Below, one piece after another: positions 1 to 8,859 of a stretch of DNA of 64,000 nucleotides. The notes beneath the pieces were generated by a model, which was not told the DNA's origin, searched no databases, and saw nothing but the letters and a program-made list of their open reading frames with translations. The stretch lies in contig NZ_JAFIQT010000001.1 of NCBI RefSeq assembly GCF_017355935.1, positions 1,302,001 to 1,366,000 of the forward strand, given 5' to 3'. Position 1 is the stretch's first letter. Each line of letters begins with the position of its first letter. A program made the translations under genes and the position numbers. The stretch comes from Telluribacter humicola. Lineage in GTDB: Bacteria; Bacteroidota; Bacteroidia; Cytophagales; Spirosomataceae.

Positions 1-224
1 GCAGCTACACCGTAGTTCCCGTAGAAGCCCTGGTCGAAGGCAATGGCCGGGAAGGCTTTGTGTATGTCAATGAGAGCGGCAAAGCCAAGCGTGTACCCGT
101 CACCATCGGCTACCTGGACGGCGATAAGGTACTTGTAACGAATGGACTGGATGGTGTGAAGGAGGTCGTCACCGCTGGCAGCGCTTTCCTGACTGCTAAT
201 AGCAGTATTGTAATTAAGAATTGA
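1..224 (+). CDS. RND efflux periplasmic adaptor subunit, C-terminal fragment
   Basis: Only the last 73 residues are in the window; the reading frame is open from base 3 to the TGA at 222-224. The fragment reads as the membrane-proximal domain of an HlyD/MFP adaptor (VPVEAL, then GFVYV, then VTIGYLDGDKVLVTNGL, then VVTAG), the part that joins the pump to the outer-membrane channel. It lies upstream of and codirectional with the RND pump at 671, which fits the usual adaptor-pump order. The call rests on pattern and position; the N-terminal barrel-sandwich and hairpin are outside the window. Confidence 0.85.
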   Translation, partial: SYTVVPVEALVEGNGREGFVYVNESGKAKRVPVTIGYLDGDKVLVTNGLDGVKEVVTAGSAFLTANSSIVIKN

Positions 225-235
225 TAATGTAGAAT
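224..235 (+). repeat. Left arm of a 12-bp inverted repeat flanking the four-helix-bundle gene
   Basis: ATAATGTAGAAT here is the exact reverse complement of ATTCTACATTAT at 634-645. The arm overlaps the adaptor stop codon and continues into AT-rich sequence containing TGTATAATTGA, which recurs at 26.3 kb. Confidence 0.7.
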
Positions 236-265
236 GTATAATTGAAAATCAAATAGATATATACC

Positions 266-634
266 ATGAATAACGAAACACCCAAGCCGAATGTCGTTCT
301 GGATAAGTCATTTGCATTTTCAATTTGTATAGTTAAGGTTAATCAATACCTCTACAAAAACCACAAGGAGATTCTCCCGCTAGCTACCCAACTTCTAAAG
401 AGTGGCACTTCCATCGGTGCTAATGTGGAAGAAGCTGTAAGTGGCTACTCTAAGAAAGACTTTTCTTCCAAGATGGGAATCTCTCTGAAAGAGGCTAAAG
501 AAACACGTTACTGGATTCGCCTTCTGTACGAAACTGGATACCTGGATGAGCGCCAGCACCATAGCCTGCTACAAGATGTAGAGGAGCTTATCAAGTTGCT
601 AACTTCTATTCTGAAAACTTCGAGAGCTGAATAA
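266..634 (+). CDS. Four helix bundle protein (23S rRNA-intervening-sequence protein family)
   Basis: The 122-residue product matches the TIGR02436/S23-type family: an N-terminal F-A-x-x-I helix, then LLKSGTSIGANVEEA (about residues 43-57), then LKEAKETRYWIRLL (about 74-87). These are the hallmark segments of the four-helix bundle found inside 23S rRNA intervening sequences and as free genes in Bacteroidota. Its molecular function is not established. It sits between the adaptor and the pump of one efflux system, in a patch lower in GC than its neighbours, and is bracketed by a perfect 12-bp inverted repeat (224-235 and 634-645). That suggests it entered as a small mobile cassette. Confidence 0.85.
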   Translation: MNNETPKPNVVLDKSFAFSICIVKVNQYLYKNHKEILPLATQLLKSGTSIGANVEEAVSGYSKKDFSSKMGISLKEAKETRYWIRLLYETGYLDERQHHSLLQDVEELIKLLTSILKTSRAE

Positions 635-645
635 TTCTACATTAT
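634..645 (-). repeat. Right arm of the 12-bp inverted repeat
   Basis: ATTCTACATTAT starts at the last base of the four-helix-bundle stop codon and pairs with 224-235. The following bases (CATTATACATTAAG) continue the same family of AT-rich sequence in inverted orientation. Confidence 0.7.
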
Positions 646-670
646 TCATTCTCCATTATACATTAAGCAC

Positions 671-3600
671 ATGCACATATCAGAATTTTCCGTTAAAAAC
701 TGGCAGTTCATGCTGGTGATGTTTATAGGGGTAGTGGCCCTGGGGCTCAACTCCCTCTTCAATATGCCCAGGGGCGAAGACCCTGAGTTTTTTGCCCCCT
801 CGTTTGCCGTAGTCTACGTATATCCGGGCACCGATGCCCTTGATATGGAAGAGCTGGTGGTGGACAAGGTAGAGGAGCGTTTCAGTGCGCTCGAAAATGT
901 TAAAAGTATTAAGACCAGCATCGACGATGGTCTGGCGGTAGTCGTGGTTGAATACGAGTACAAAGAAGACCCCGACGAGAAGTACCAGGAGATGGTACGG
1001 GAGGTAGGGGCACTGCAAAAGGAGCTGCCACAGGATATATTCCGGACCGAGATCCGCCGCTTTTCACCTACAGATGTGAACATTGTACAGGTAGCTCTTA
1101 TCTCCGAGACGGCTTCCGATAAGGAAATGGGTGACCAGGCCGACCGCCTCAAAAACGAGCTGACCAAGGTAAAGAGCCTGAAAAACGTGGAAGACTGGGG
1201 CTATCCGGCCAATCAGGTGCGGGTATCACTCAACATTGAGAAGATGGCGCAGGAAGGCATACCTGTCAATCGGGTACTGGGGGCTTTGCAGGCCGAAAAT
1301 ACCACTATACCCGGCGGAAGTATCCAAGCCGGTGCCCGTAAGTTCAACGTCAAAACTGCGAGCGACTATCGTTCCCTGGACGAGATCCGCAGCACCATCG
1401 TTGGTAGCAATGGCCAGAAGATTATCTACCTGCGCGATGTAGCCGAAGTAGAGTATAACTACGAAGAGCCTACCCATATCACCCGACTAAACAGCCACCG
1501 CTCAGTATTGGTCACGGCGGCCCAGAAAGAAGGGCAGAATATAGAGCAGGTAGGAGAGGCACTCAATCCGGTAATAGACCAGTTCGCTAAAACGCTACCT
1601 GCTAACATCAAGCTGGTCAAGAACTTTGACCAGTCGGTAAGCGTGAGTAAGCGTTTAGGGCGCTTTGCCAAAGACTTCGCTATTGCTATCTTCCTGGTGT
1701 CGCTCACGCTGTTGCCGCTTGGCTTTCGGGCGGCAGTAGTGGTGATGATTTCTATCCCGCTGTCGCTGGCTATAGGTCTGGCCGCTATTGACTACCTGGG
1801 CTTTAGTATTAACCAGCTCAGTATCGTGGGGCTCATTGTAGCGCTGGGTATACTGGTAGATGACTCCATTGTAGTAGTAGAGAATATAGAGCGTTGGATG
1901 CGCGACGGTACCCCCCGCCGTGAGGCCGCCGTGAAGGCTACCAAGCAGATCACACTCGCCGTAATTGGCTGTACCGTTACGCTGATCCTGGCGTTCCTGC
2001 CGCTCAACTTCCTGCCCGAGGCTTCCGGTGATTTTATCCGTAGCCTGCCCATGGCAGTAACGATGACTATCCTGGCTTCGATGCTGGTGTCGCTGACCAT
2101 TGTTCCCTTCCTGAGCAGCCGCCTACTCAAAGCCGACCACAACCCAGAGGGCAACCTGTTCCTGCGCGCTCTGAAGAAAGTGATCAGTGGTTCGTACAGC
2201 CGCCTGCTGCACTGGTCGCTCCGGCACCCGGTACCAACGCTGCTGGTAGCGCTTGTCCTGTTCGTGGCTTCGCTGGGACTGACTAAAGTAATCGGCTTTG
2301 GCCTGTTCCCCAAGTCGGAGAAGCCGATGTTTATGATCACGGTAGAGACGCCGGATGGTACTGCTCTGACCGAGACTGACCGCGTAGCCCGCTCTATTGA
2401 GGCTGAACTCAAAAAAGTACCCGAAGTCAAATATTCCACTACCAATGTGGGTAAAGGCAATCCGCGCATCTACTACAACGTGATCCAGCGGTCCGAAGCC
2501 TCCAACTTTGCCGAGTTCTTTGTGCAGTTGCACGATGTTAGTCCGGCTGAGAAAGGTACCATTATAGATCAGCTGCGGGAGCGCTTTGCGGAGGTACCTA
2601 ATGCGAAGGTAGAGGTCAAAGACTTTGAGCAGGGGCCCGATACCGAAGCCCCCGTGGCTATACGAATATTTGGCGAAGACCTTGAGAAAATGCGTACCGT
2701 AGCGGCCAACGTGGAAGCTACCCTGCGCAGTACACCCGGTACTATCTATGTCAAGAATCCGCTAGCTAATCGCAAGACCGACCTGCGCGTGACTGTTAAC
2801 AAAGAAAAAGCTGGTATGCTGGGTATACCCAGTGCCGATATCAACCGGACTATTCGTCTGGCAGTAGCGGGGCTTAACGTAGGTACCTTTACCGATACCA
2901 ACGGTGACGACTATGCGATCAATGTGACACTGCCTAAGGGCAAAGTAGCCGATCAGGATGCGCTGAACAAACTTTATGTCAATACCATGACCGGCGCCTC
3001 AGTACCCCTGCGCCAGATTGCTGATGTACAATTTGAAAGTGCTACCAACCAGATCCGCCACTTCGATAAGGACCGCTACGTAACGGTGACTGCCTTCGTC
3101 AAAAACGGCCACCTAGTCGACAATGTGTACGGTGAAGTACTCAAGAAGCTGGATGAGTATAAATTCCCCGAAGGATTCAGCTACGTAGCAGCGGGTGAGA
3201 TCGAGGCCCGTTCCAAATCATTCGGTGGCTTGGGTACTATCATTCTGATTACGGCCTTTGGATTTCTGGGCGTACTGGTTTTGGAATTTGGTACCTTCAA
3301 GAGCTCCCTCATTGTACTCTCCGTCATTCCCCTGGGTATGATCGGGGCGCTGACCGCGCTGTACCTGGTAGGGTACCCGCTCTCGTTCGTAGCCATCATT
3401 GGTCTGATTGCCCTGATCGGGATTGAAGTCAAGAACTCCATCCTGCTGGTGGATTTTACGAATCAGCTTCGGGCGGAGGGAGTACCTCTCATCGAGGCCA
3501 TTCAGCAGGCGGGTGAGATTCGCTTTGTACCCATAGTACTTACCTCACTGACCGCTATCGGTGGATTGATACCCCTGGCTATTGAAGGCAATCCGCTCTA

Positions 3601-3754
3601 TTCGCCCCTGGCGTGGGTACTGATTGGCGGCTTGATCAGCTCCACGGTACTTTCCCGCATCGTGACGCCGGTACTTTACAAGCTACTCCCACCGCGGGTA
3701 GAAAGCAAAGCCGAAGAAGTACCTCCGGTAGAGGAAGTGCTGGAAATGGCGTAG
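671..3754 (+). CDS. Efflux RND transporter permease subunit (AcrB/MdtC family)
   Basis: The 1027-residue protein has the family length and topology: TM1 at about 11-30, a large periplasmic loop, a TM cluster at about 335-485, a second large loop, and a final TM cluster at about 865-1005. The proton-relay acidic pair is present in LVDDSIVVVENIERW (Asp397, Asp398), and the partner lysine in GIEVKNSILLVDF (Lys921). It should export small molecules from the periplasm or inner membrane through an adaptor and a TolC-like channel, powered by protons. The adaptor is the fragment upstream; no outer-membrane channel gene follows, so it is probably upstream of the window or elsewhere. Substrate cannot be told. 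Confidence 0.95.
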   Translation: MHISEFSVKNWQFMLVMFIGVVALGLNSLFNMPRGEDPEFFAPSFAVVYVYPGTDALDMEELVVDKVEERFSALENVKSIKTSIDDGLAVVVVEYEYKEDPDEKYQEMVREVGALQKELPQDIFRTEIRRFSPTDVNIVQVALISETASDKEMGDQADRLKNELTKVKSLKNVEDWGYPANQVRVSLNIEKMAQEGIPVNRVLGALQAENTTIPGGSIQAGARKFNVKTASDYRSLDEIRSTIVGSNGQKIIYLRDVAEVEYNYEEPTHITRLNSHRSVLVTAAQKEGQNIEQVGEALNPVIDQFAKTLPANIKLVKNFDQSVSVSKRLGRFAKDFAIAIFLVSLTLLPLGFRAAVVVMISIPLSLAIGLAAIDYLGFSINQLSIVGLIVALGILVDDSIVVVENIERWMRDGTPRREAAVKATKQITLAVIGCTVTLILAFLPLNFLPEASGDFIRSLPMAVTMTILASMLVSLTIVPFLSSRLLKADHNPEGNLFLRALKKVISGSYSRLLHWSLRHPVPTLLVALVLFVASLGLTKVIGFGLFPKSEKPMFMITVETPDGTALTETDRVARSIEAELKKVPEVKYSTTNVGKGNPRIYYNVIQRSEASNFAEFFVQLHDVSPAEKGTIIDQLRERFAEVPNAKVEVKDFEQGPDTEAPVAIRIFGEDLEKMRTVAANVEATLRSTPGTIYVKNPLANRKTDLRVTVNKEKAGMLGIPSADINRTIRLAVAGLNVGTFTDTNGDDYAINVTLPKGKVADQDALNKLYVNTMTGASVPLRQIADVQFESATNQIRHFDKDRYVTVTAFVKNGHLVDNVYGEVLKKLDEYKFPEGFSYVAAGEIEARSKSFGGLGTIILITAFGFLGVLVLEFGTFKSSLIVLSVIPLGMIGALTALYLVGYPLSFVAIIGLIALIGIEVKNSILLVDFTNQLRAEGVPLIEAIQQAGEIRFVPIVLTSLTAIGGLIPLAIEGNPLYSPLAWVLIGGLISSTVLSRIVTPVLYKLLPPRVESKAEEVPPVEEVLEMA

Positions 3755-3771
3755 GATATGTTAATAACAGA

Positions 3772-3804
3772 CAGGCCCGGCTTAGATCCGGGCCTGCTTG
3801 TTTT
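3772..3804. terminator. Intrinsic terminator between the convergent RND and creatininase genes
   Basis: CAGGCCCGG and CCGGGCCTG form a 9-bp stem with a 7-nt loop, followed on the plus strand by CTTGTTTT. It lies 17 bp after the RND stop. Confidence 0.8.
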
Positions 3805-3849
3805 CAAAAAGCTAATAACTAACGCCTGTCAGATAATCACTAATAGCTC

Positions 3850-4611
3850 CTATTCGTATATATCCTTTGTATCCGCCTGGGCTAGCTCTACCAGGAAGCC
3901 TCCAATCTTCTGCGTTACATCCTCAAAGTACTTCTTGCCTTTTTCAGCGGTCGCTTTGCTGGGGTCACCTACGCCGGTATCGGCCGTTACCTGTGACCAT
4001 TTGCGTTCGGCCCAGGCCCAGCCTTCGCGCAGGGCTTTCACCTTGAATTTTTTGGCACTGCCGTCACCCGCTTCTTCCAGGGGTAGTACCAGGTCGGGGC
4101 GCAGGTGGAGCAGCAGGCTGGTTTCCATCTCGTCGGCGTGGTCACCGGATTCTTCAAAGTACTGCTTTTTGTCCAGCACCTGAAACCACGAACAGGTACA
4201 GATAAACATCTCCGGGTACCTTACGCCCAGCTCCCTGATCATGGTCTTAAAATCATTACCGCCATGGCTGTTCAGGAGGAGTAGTTTGTGGATGCCCTGC
4301 CGGTTCAGTACTTCTACGACATCTTTCAGGATGGCTAGCTGGGTACTGGGGTGCAGGTTCATGTCCAGCAGGATGTCGGTCTGGCCGGTGTTGACACCAA
4401 AGGGGATCGTAGGTAGTACCATTACTTTTGCTCCCTGTTCCCAGGCCACCCGCGCCGCCTCGGCGGCTATGTGATCGGCTTCGATCACATCCGTAGCGTA
4501 GGGCATGTGGTAGTTATGAGCTTCGGTCGCTCCCCAGGGTAGTATGGCTACTTCAACGGTGGTATTTTTAAGGTCTTTCCAGTTAGTTTCGGCGAGTATA
4601 TAAGGGCGCAT
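3850..4611 (-). CDS. Creatininase family protein (cyclic amide hydrolase)
   Basis: The 253-residue protein has the creatininase/MftE fold signature motifs: ILPWGATEAHNYHMPY (the His/Asp metal site, with ATDVIEADHIA following), LLLNSHGGND, and the Glu-bearing GDHADEMETSLLL. Enzymes of this family hydrolyse cyclic or linear amides with two divalent metals; creatininase, a formamidopyrimidine hydrolase and mycofactocin peptidase are members, so the substrate is open. Usual length is about 240-260 residues. There is no signal peptide, so it is cytoplasmic. The gene is convergent with the RND pump and divergent from the ceramidase-like gene, with a 188-bp shared upstream region. Confidence 0.9.
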   Translation of the reverse strand: MRPYILAETNWKDLKNTTVEVAILPWGATEAHNYHMPYATDVIEADHIAAEAARVAWEQGAKVMVLPTIPFGVNTGQTDILLDMNLHPSTQLAILKDVVEVLNRQGIHKLLLLNSHGGNDFKTMIRELGVRYPEMFICTCSWFQVLDKKQYFEESGDHADEMETSLLLHLRPDLVLPLEEAGDGSAKKFKVKALREGWAWAERKWSQVTADTGVGDPSKATAEKGKKYFEDVTQKIGGFLVELAQADTKDIYE

Positions 4612-4799
4612 AATTGACTGTTTTTGTTAAAAAGCAGATTCGAACCATAATTTAATAATCTACGTTGGAGGTTATCTGGTAAAGCAGTAGGTAGTGTGCA
4701 AGTTTTATTTAACAAACAACTCCTATATTTAGGCCCGGAAGTAAAGCAATAAGGGCTTTGCGCGTACCCATTAAATAACATTTACTCTATCTATAATAC

Positions 4800-6155
4800 A
4801 TGAGGTTTTTTAGATTTCCTCTTAGAGTTCTGGCAGCTGTAGGAGTTGTGTTGCTGATTGCCATCCTTTGTATGGTTACGGTTGTCGACAGATCTCACTA
4901 CGAAGAAAAGCCTTTCTATAAGGAGTGGAAGCAGATTATTGCACAGACAAAAATAGATACAACGGCTCCCGCAGGACCCCTGCAGGTCGGCTGGGCAAAG
5001 ATCAATATTACCCCCAATCAGCCTACGCCCATGGCAGGGTACGGCAACCGGCGTGGCAAACCGTACGAGGTAGTCCATGACTCTGTATACGTGCGGGCTA
5101 TGGTACTGGACAACGGCAGCACCCGGGCGGCTATGGTTGCGGCCGATCTGCTGATCGTACCGCCCACGGTGGTAGAGCGGCTGAAGGCTAAGCTGGCCGC
5201 TACCGATATTTCTTTTAACCAGGTATTTCTGGGAGCTACGCATAGTCACAATAGTATCGGAGGTTGGGGAGATACCATAACCGGTGAACTGTTTGCGGGA
5301 GAGTACAATCCTGACGTGGTGGAGCGTATCGCGCAGGCCATGTTTCAGGCTATTATCCGGGCTCGTGATACCATGAAGCCGGCTCAGATGACCTATTGGG
5401 AAACCATTGATTCTCTCAATGTAAGAAATAGGCTGGTCGGGGAGGAAGGAGAAGTGGACCCGGAGGTACGTACCATACAATTTACTACCAAAGAGGGGGA
5501 GAAAGCCATTTTGACTTCGTACGCCGCCCATTCAACCCTATTAGGCTCAAAAGTCATGCAGCTGTCCCGCGACTACCCCGGTCTACTGGTTGACTCGCTG
5601 GAGCGTAGTACGGCTAACTTTGCCATGTACATGGCTGGTGCAGTAGGCAGTATGGGCCCGGTAGAGAAAGGAAAGGATGACTTTGAGGAACTGGTTAATC
5701 AGGCGAATGGCGTAAAGCAGTCCATAAATTCTCCGGAAGCTATTAAAGAGACGCAATCCAGCGCGATCATTCAGGCTATAACGCTGCCCCTGCCTTTGCG
5801 TGACCCGTCTCCCCGCCTTACCAATATATTTGTCCTGCGGCCGTGGGTGTTTCGCTGGGCCTTTGGCGACTACCCGATCTATGTCAAAGCCCTGCGTATC
5901 GGTGATGTACTGATGATAGGGATGCCCGCTGACTTTTCGGGTGAATTGGTGGCGGAACTGGATGCTTATGCCACGCAGCGGGGATTGAACCTGATGATCA
6001 CCAGCTTTAACGGGGGCTATATCGGGTACATTACGCATGACAAGTACTTCAACCGGGATACCTACGAAACGGTGACCATGAACTGGTACGGCCCCTACAA
6101 CGGAGCTTACCTGCAGGAAGTGGTGCGGGACATCGTAGATAAGTTCAAGAAGTAG
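4800..6155 (+). CDS. Neutral/alkaline non-lysosomal ceramidase N-terminal domain protein
   Basis: The 451-residue protein starts with a signal anchor (about residues 8-27). It then shows the N-terminal catalytic domain of neutral ceramidases: VGWAKINITPNQPTPMAGYG, RAMVLDNGSTRAAMVAADL, and the zinc-site block LGATHSHNSIGGWGD. Full neutral ceramidases are about 650-700 residues with a C-terminal beta domain; that domain is missing here, as in many bacterial homologues of unknown substrate. It probably cleaves an N-acyl or similar bond outside the cytoplasm. It is followed after 45 bp by a secreted Gfo/Idh/MocA oxidoreductase in the same direction, so the two may be cotranscribed. Confidence 0.85.
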   Translation: MRFFRFPLRVLAAVGVVLLIAILCMVTVVDRSHYEEKPFYKEWKQIIAQTKIDTTAPAGPLQVGWAKINITPNQPTPMAGYGNRRGKPYEVVHDSVYVRAMVLDNGSTRAAMVAADLLIVPPTVVERLKAKLAATDISFNQVFLGATHSHNSIGGWGDTITGELFAGEYNPDVVERIAQAMFQAIIRARDTMKPAQMTYWETIDSLNVRNRLVGEEGEVDPEVRTIQFTTKEGEKAILTSYAAHSTLLGSKVMQLSRDYPGLLVDSLERSTANFAMYMAGAVGSMGPVEKGKDDFEELVNQANGVKQSINSPEAIKETQSSAIIQAITLPLPLRDPSPRLTNIFVLRPWVFRWAFGDYPIYVKALRIGDVLMIGMPADFSGELVAELDAYATQRGLNLMITSFNGGYIGYITHDKYFNRDTYETVTMNWYGPYNGAYLQEVVRDIVDKFKK

Positions 6156-6200
6156 TAGTAAAGAGGGCGGAGGGTGCTTTTAGATAAAAAATCTTAAACT

Positions 6201-7313
6201 ATGAGTACTTGTTCCAGCTTCTCTATAAGAAGATTGTTTCTTCTGTTACTATTACTTGGTACACTTATGTCGGACAGTATAGCCCAGCAAGCCGTAAGGG
6301 TGGCCGTTGCTGGCATTAGCCACGGTCACGTTGGCTGGATATTTAACCGAAAGGACAAAAAAGACATTGAAATCGTCGGTATCTACGAAACCGATAAGGT
6401 AGTGGTTGATAAGTACATCAAGCGCTATGGTCTGGATCGCAAGCTATTCTACGATGATCTAGATAAAATGCTTGTTACCACTAAGCCCGAAGCCGTCACT
6501 GCCTTTGGACCTATCAATGAGCACGTACAGGTAGTAAGAGCAGCGGCGCCCCGCAAAGTACACGTCATGGTAGAAAAGCCACTGGCTACTACGGTGGCGG
6601 ATGCCCGCGAAATAGCTTCGCTGGCCCGGCAGCATGGGATCAAGGTACTTACCAACTACGAGACCTCCTGGTACTCCAGCAATCAGCACGTATATAAGCT
6701 GGCTCAGGATGGAAAGCTGGGGCAGATCCGTAAAGTGATGGTCAACGACGGGCACCAGGGACCCCGTGAGATCGGCGTAAGCGATGAGTTTTTCAACTGG
6801 TTGACCGATCCTGTTAAGAATGGCGGCGGGGCCCTGACCGACTTTGGTTGCTACGGGGCCAACCTCATGACCTGGCTCATGCAGGGCGAGCGTCCCCAGT
6901 CAGTAGTAGCCGTTACCCACCAGAATAAGCCGAATATTTATCCTAAGGTAGACGACGAGGCTACTATCATCCTGCAGTACCCAACGGCACAGTGTATCAT
7001 ACAAGGGTCATGGAACTGGACCTTCGGTCGCAAGGACATGGAAGTATACGGCACCCAGGGCTACGCTGTAGCTGTAGACCGGACCACCGTGCGGCAGCGC
7101 CTTCAGGAGAAAGCACCGGAGGAGAAACTCACCCTGTCACCACGTCCGGCTCCTTTTGAAGACCCATTCTCGGTACTAGCCGATGTAGTACGGGGGCGCT
7201 TGGTGATGGATCAAAATGACCTGTACGAACTTCCGATCAATGTCACGGTGGTAGAGATACTGGAAGCCGCCCGGGAGTCAGCCAAATCCGGCAAAGTAGT
7301 TTCACTCAAATAA
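6201..7313 (+). CDS. Gfo/Idh/MocA family oxidoreductase with signal peptide
   Basis: The 370-residue protein opens with a Sec-type signal (RRLFLLLLLLGTLMSDSIAQ). A Rossmann domain follows with the nucleotide motif VAVAGISHGHVGWIF and the family motif VMVEKPLATTVADAREIA with its EKP lysine. It then has a C-terminal alpha/beta domain ending in a typical VVEILEAARESAKSGKVV tail. Such enzymes oxidise or epimerise sugars and sugar derivatives with NAD(P). A signal peptide is unusual outside Bacteroidota and Planctomycetes, where exported NAD-dependent members are common. The substrate is not known. A strong terminator follows at 7354. Confidence 0.9.
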   Translation: MSTCSSFSIRRLFLLLLLLGTLMSDSIAQQAVRVAVAGISHGHVGWIFNRKDKKDIEIVGIYETDKVVVDKYIKRYGLDRKLFYDDLDKMLVTTKPEAVTAFGPINEHVQVVRAAAPRKVHVMVEKPLATTVADAREIASLARQHGIKVLTNYETSWYSSNQHVYKLAQDGKLGQIRKVMVNDGHQGPREIGVSDEFFNWLTDPVKNGGGALTDFGCYGANLMTWLMQGERPQSVVAVTHQNKPNIYPKVDDEATIILQYPTAQCIIQGSWNWTFGRKDMEVYGTQGYAVAVDRTTVRQRLQEKAPEEKLTLSPRPAPFEDPFSVLADVVRGRLVMDQNDLYELPINVTVVEILEAARESAKSGKVVSLK

Positions 7314-7353
7314 GCTTCGTATATACTTTATACGGTACAGGATGTACCTAGAT

Positions 7354-7400
7354 ATACCCGATGACCCTCTGTCAGTAGATAAGGGCATCGGGTATTTTAT
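7354..7400 (+). terminator. Intrinsic terminator after the Gfo/Idh/MocA gene
   Basis: ATACCCGATG (7354-7363) pairs perfectly with CATCGGGTAT (7386-7395), an inner CCCT/AGGG pair tightens the loop, and TTTTAT follows. Confidence 0.85.
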
Positions 7401-7597
7401 GATCATCAGTTGTGGATTTGAGGAAACACTCTAAAATAGCTGGTACAATAGCTTAATAGAACCATCCGCGATATTTTTCACGCACAATGTAGAAATAGTT
7501 CTACGGTTGTTTGGGAGCCACTAGAGGGGGAATAGGTGGCATACTTTTCATAGGATATTCAAAAGTTGTTTACTCTTTAAATCTACAAATAATCCCT

Positions 7598-8224
7598 ATG
7601 AAAAAATCTATTACCGTATGCCTTCTGGGAGCGACACTGATGCTCGGAGGCTGTGCCCGTCAGTACCCTGTTTTCAACCAAATGCCTACTAATGCGTATA
7701 TTCCTCAGGCAGAGAAAGCTAAACCGGCAGAGGCTCCAATACAAGCTCAGGAAGTTGCTGTATTTAACGAGGCACCTTCTCAGGTTACTGTTCAGCAGAC
7801 AGAAGCTCCCAGCGTAAGCGAAAATCTGCAGGTATCCGCTGTACTTGAGAAGAATACTCCTAAGCAGATCGACAAGCAGCTTGACAAGGCGTTAGCTTCG
7901 GCTGCCGGACAGAAGCTAATGGCTAACCCAGCCATGGCCGAGCGTATCCAGAAAGTACGTACTATGCTGGCCCAGCCCGAAGTGCAGAATATGCAACCAA
8001 ACCAGGCTGAGATCAGCAAAGCACAGAAGCTGGCCGACAAAACAATCAAGAAGCACATGAGCCCCAGCGCTGCTAAGGCGCTCAACCGTAACCTGACCCT
8101 GGGTCTTATCCTGATTGGTGCCGCGGTTATTCTGGCGCTGATTCCTGGCCTTGGTCTGGTATCTACCATTGTGGGGGTAATCGGTCTGGTGTTCCTGATC
8201 CTGGGTCTGATCAATATGGCCTAG
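7598..8224 (+). CDS. Putative lipoprotein with C-terminal membrane hairpin
   Basis: I do not recognise the family. The open frame extends to 7511, but the ATG at 7598 gives a clean lipoprotein signal (MKKSITVCLLGATLMLGGC, lipidated Cys19), so this start is preferred; the product is 208 residues. Residues 20-80 are Pro/Ala/Glu-rich and probably unstructured. Residues 80-160 are helical and rich in Gln, Lys and Ala. The last 45 residues form two hydrophobic segments (LGLILIGAAVILALIPGL and VGVIGLVFLILGLINM) with a short loop. A protein lipidated at one end and membrane-inserted at the other could be an envelope spacer; that is inference only. Confidence 0.75.
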   Translation: MKKSITVCLLGATLMLGGCARQYPVFNQMPTNAYIPQAEKAKPAEAPIQAQEVAVFNEAPSQVTVQQTEAPSVSENLQVSAVLEKNTPKQIDKQLDKALASAAGQKLMANPAMAERIQKVRTMLAQPEVQNMQPNQAEISKAQKLADKTIKKHMSPSAAKALNRNLTLGLILIGAAVILALIPGLGLVSTIVGVIGLVFLILGLINMA

Positions 8225-8267
8225 CAGGTAGCGTACCGCTTACAACTCAAAATTGTTAAAAACATTG

Positions 8268-8305
8268 ACGCCGGTTTGGGCTTTTTGGTCCGGACCGGCG
8301 TATTT
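8268..8305 (+). terminator. Intrinsic terminator after the lipoprotein gene
   Basis: ACGCCGGT (8268-8275) pairs with ACCGGCGT (8294-8301) around an 18-nt loop and is followed by ATTTA. The U-run is weak. Confidence 0.6.
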
Positions 8306-8347
8306 AGCTTAAGGTAAAGACTATTTATCCTCCCCTGGTGCTGCTTT

Positions 8348-8767
8348 ATGAACTTACTAGTACTGTTTTTATTTCTGAACTATATTGGGCTGGCGCCTGC
8401 TCCTGTGTCTACACTAACTGTTGAAATCACCAATGTGAAGCGATCCGGTGGTAAACTGCGCCTGGCGGTATTCAGGCCAACTGATACGTTTAGCACTGGT
8501 AAGCCCTATATGTACAAGATTGTATCCATGGAAAAGCCGTCGACCCAGCGGATTGAATTTGAGCTGGATCCGGGGCAGTACGCCGTGGCGGTATATCATG
8601 ATGTAAATGGGAATGATAAGTTGGACAAGAACCTGGTGGGATACCCCAGCGAGCCATTCGGATTTAGTAATAATTACCGCCCGATCGTATCAGCGCCTAA
8701 GTTTGAAGACTGCAGCTTTGAAGTAGGTGGTACTGACAAGCAGATATCTATCAAGCTGCTGGACTAG
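8348..8767 (+). CDS. DUF2141 domain-containing protein
   Basis: The 139-residue protein has a short signal peptide (about 1-20). It then shows the DUF2141 beta-sandwich pattern: L-T-V-E-I-T-N, GGKLRLAVFRPTDTF, FELDPGQYAVAVYHDVNGNDKLDKN, then GYPSEPFGFSNNYRP. The D-x-N-x-N-D-x-L-D run resembles a calcium-binding loop. These proteins are exported and widespread in Bacteroidota and Proteobacteria; their function is unknown. It stands alone between two terminated units, with the MsbA-like gene next in the same direction. Confidence 0.88.
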   Translation: MNLLVLFLFLNYIGLAPAPVSTLTVEITNVKRSGGKLRLAVFRPTDTFSTGKPYMYKIVSMEKPSTQRIEFELDPGQYAVAVYHDVNGNDKLDKNLVGYPSEPFGFSNNYRPIVSAPKFEDCSFEVGGTDKQISIKLLD

Positions 8768-8847
8768 TCCCCTTCTGAATTTATAATTATTGTATTAATC
8801 AAAGTTTCCGAAGCTTAAAAGCATCTGTAGAGATCAAAGTTTTCACG

Positions 8848-8855
8848 TACCTTTG
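8848..8855 (+). promoter_or_regulatory. -7 promoter element TACCTTTG directly before the ABC exporter start
   Basis: TACCTTTG matches the Bacteroidetes -7 consensus TAnnTTTG. At the typical 20-nt spacing upstream lies CTG (8825-8827), one base from the TTG -33 core. The box ends only 4 nt before the ATG at 8860, so transcription should begin at or within a few bases of the start codon. Confidence 0.65.
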
Positions 8856-8859
8856 CGGC

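Noticed and set aside
1792-2469. Long minus-strand open frame (225 codons) inside the RND gene
   Set aside because: It is antisense to well-conserved RND coding sequence, and its translation is Ser/Thr/Arg-rich without any family motif, as expected for a shadow frame.
7511-7597. Upstream start of the lipoprotein gene at 7511
   Set aside because: It would bury the lipoprotein signal behind 29 non-conserved residues.
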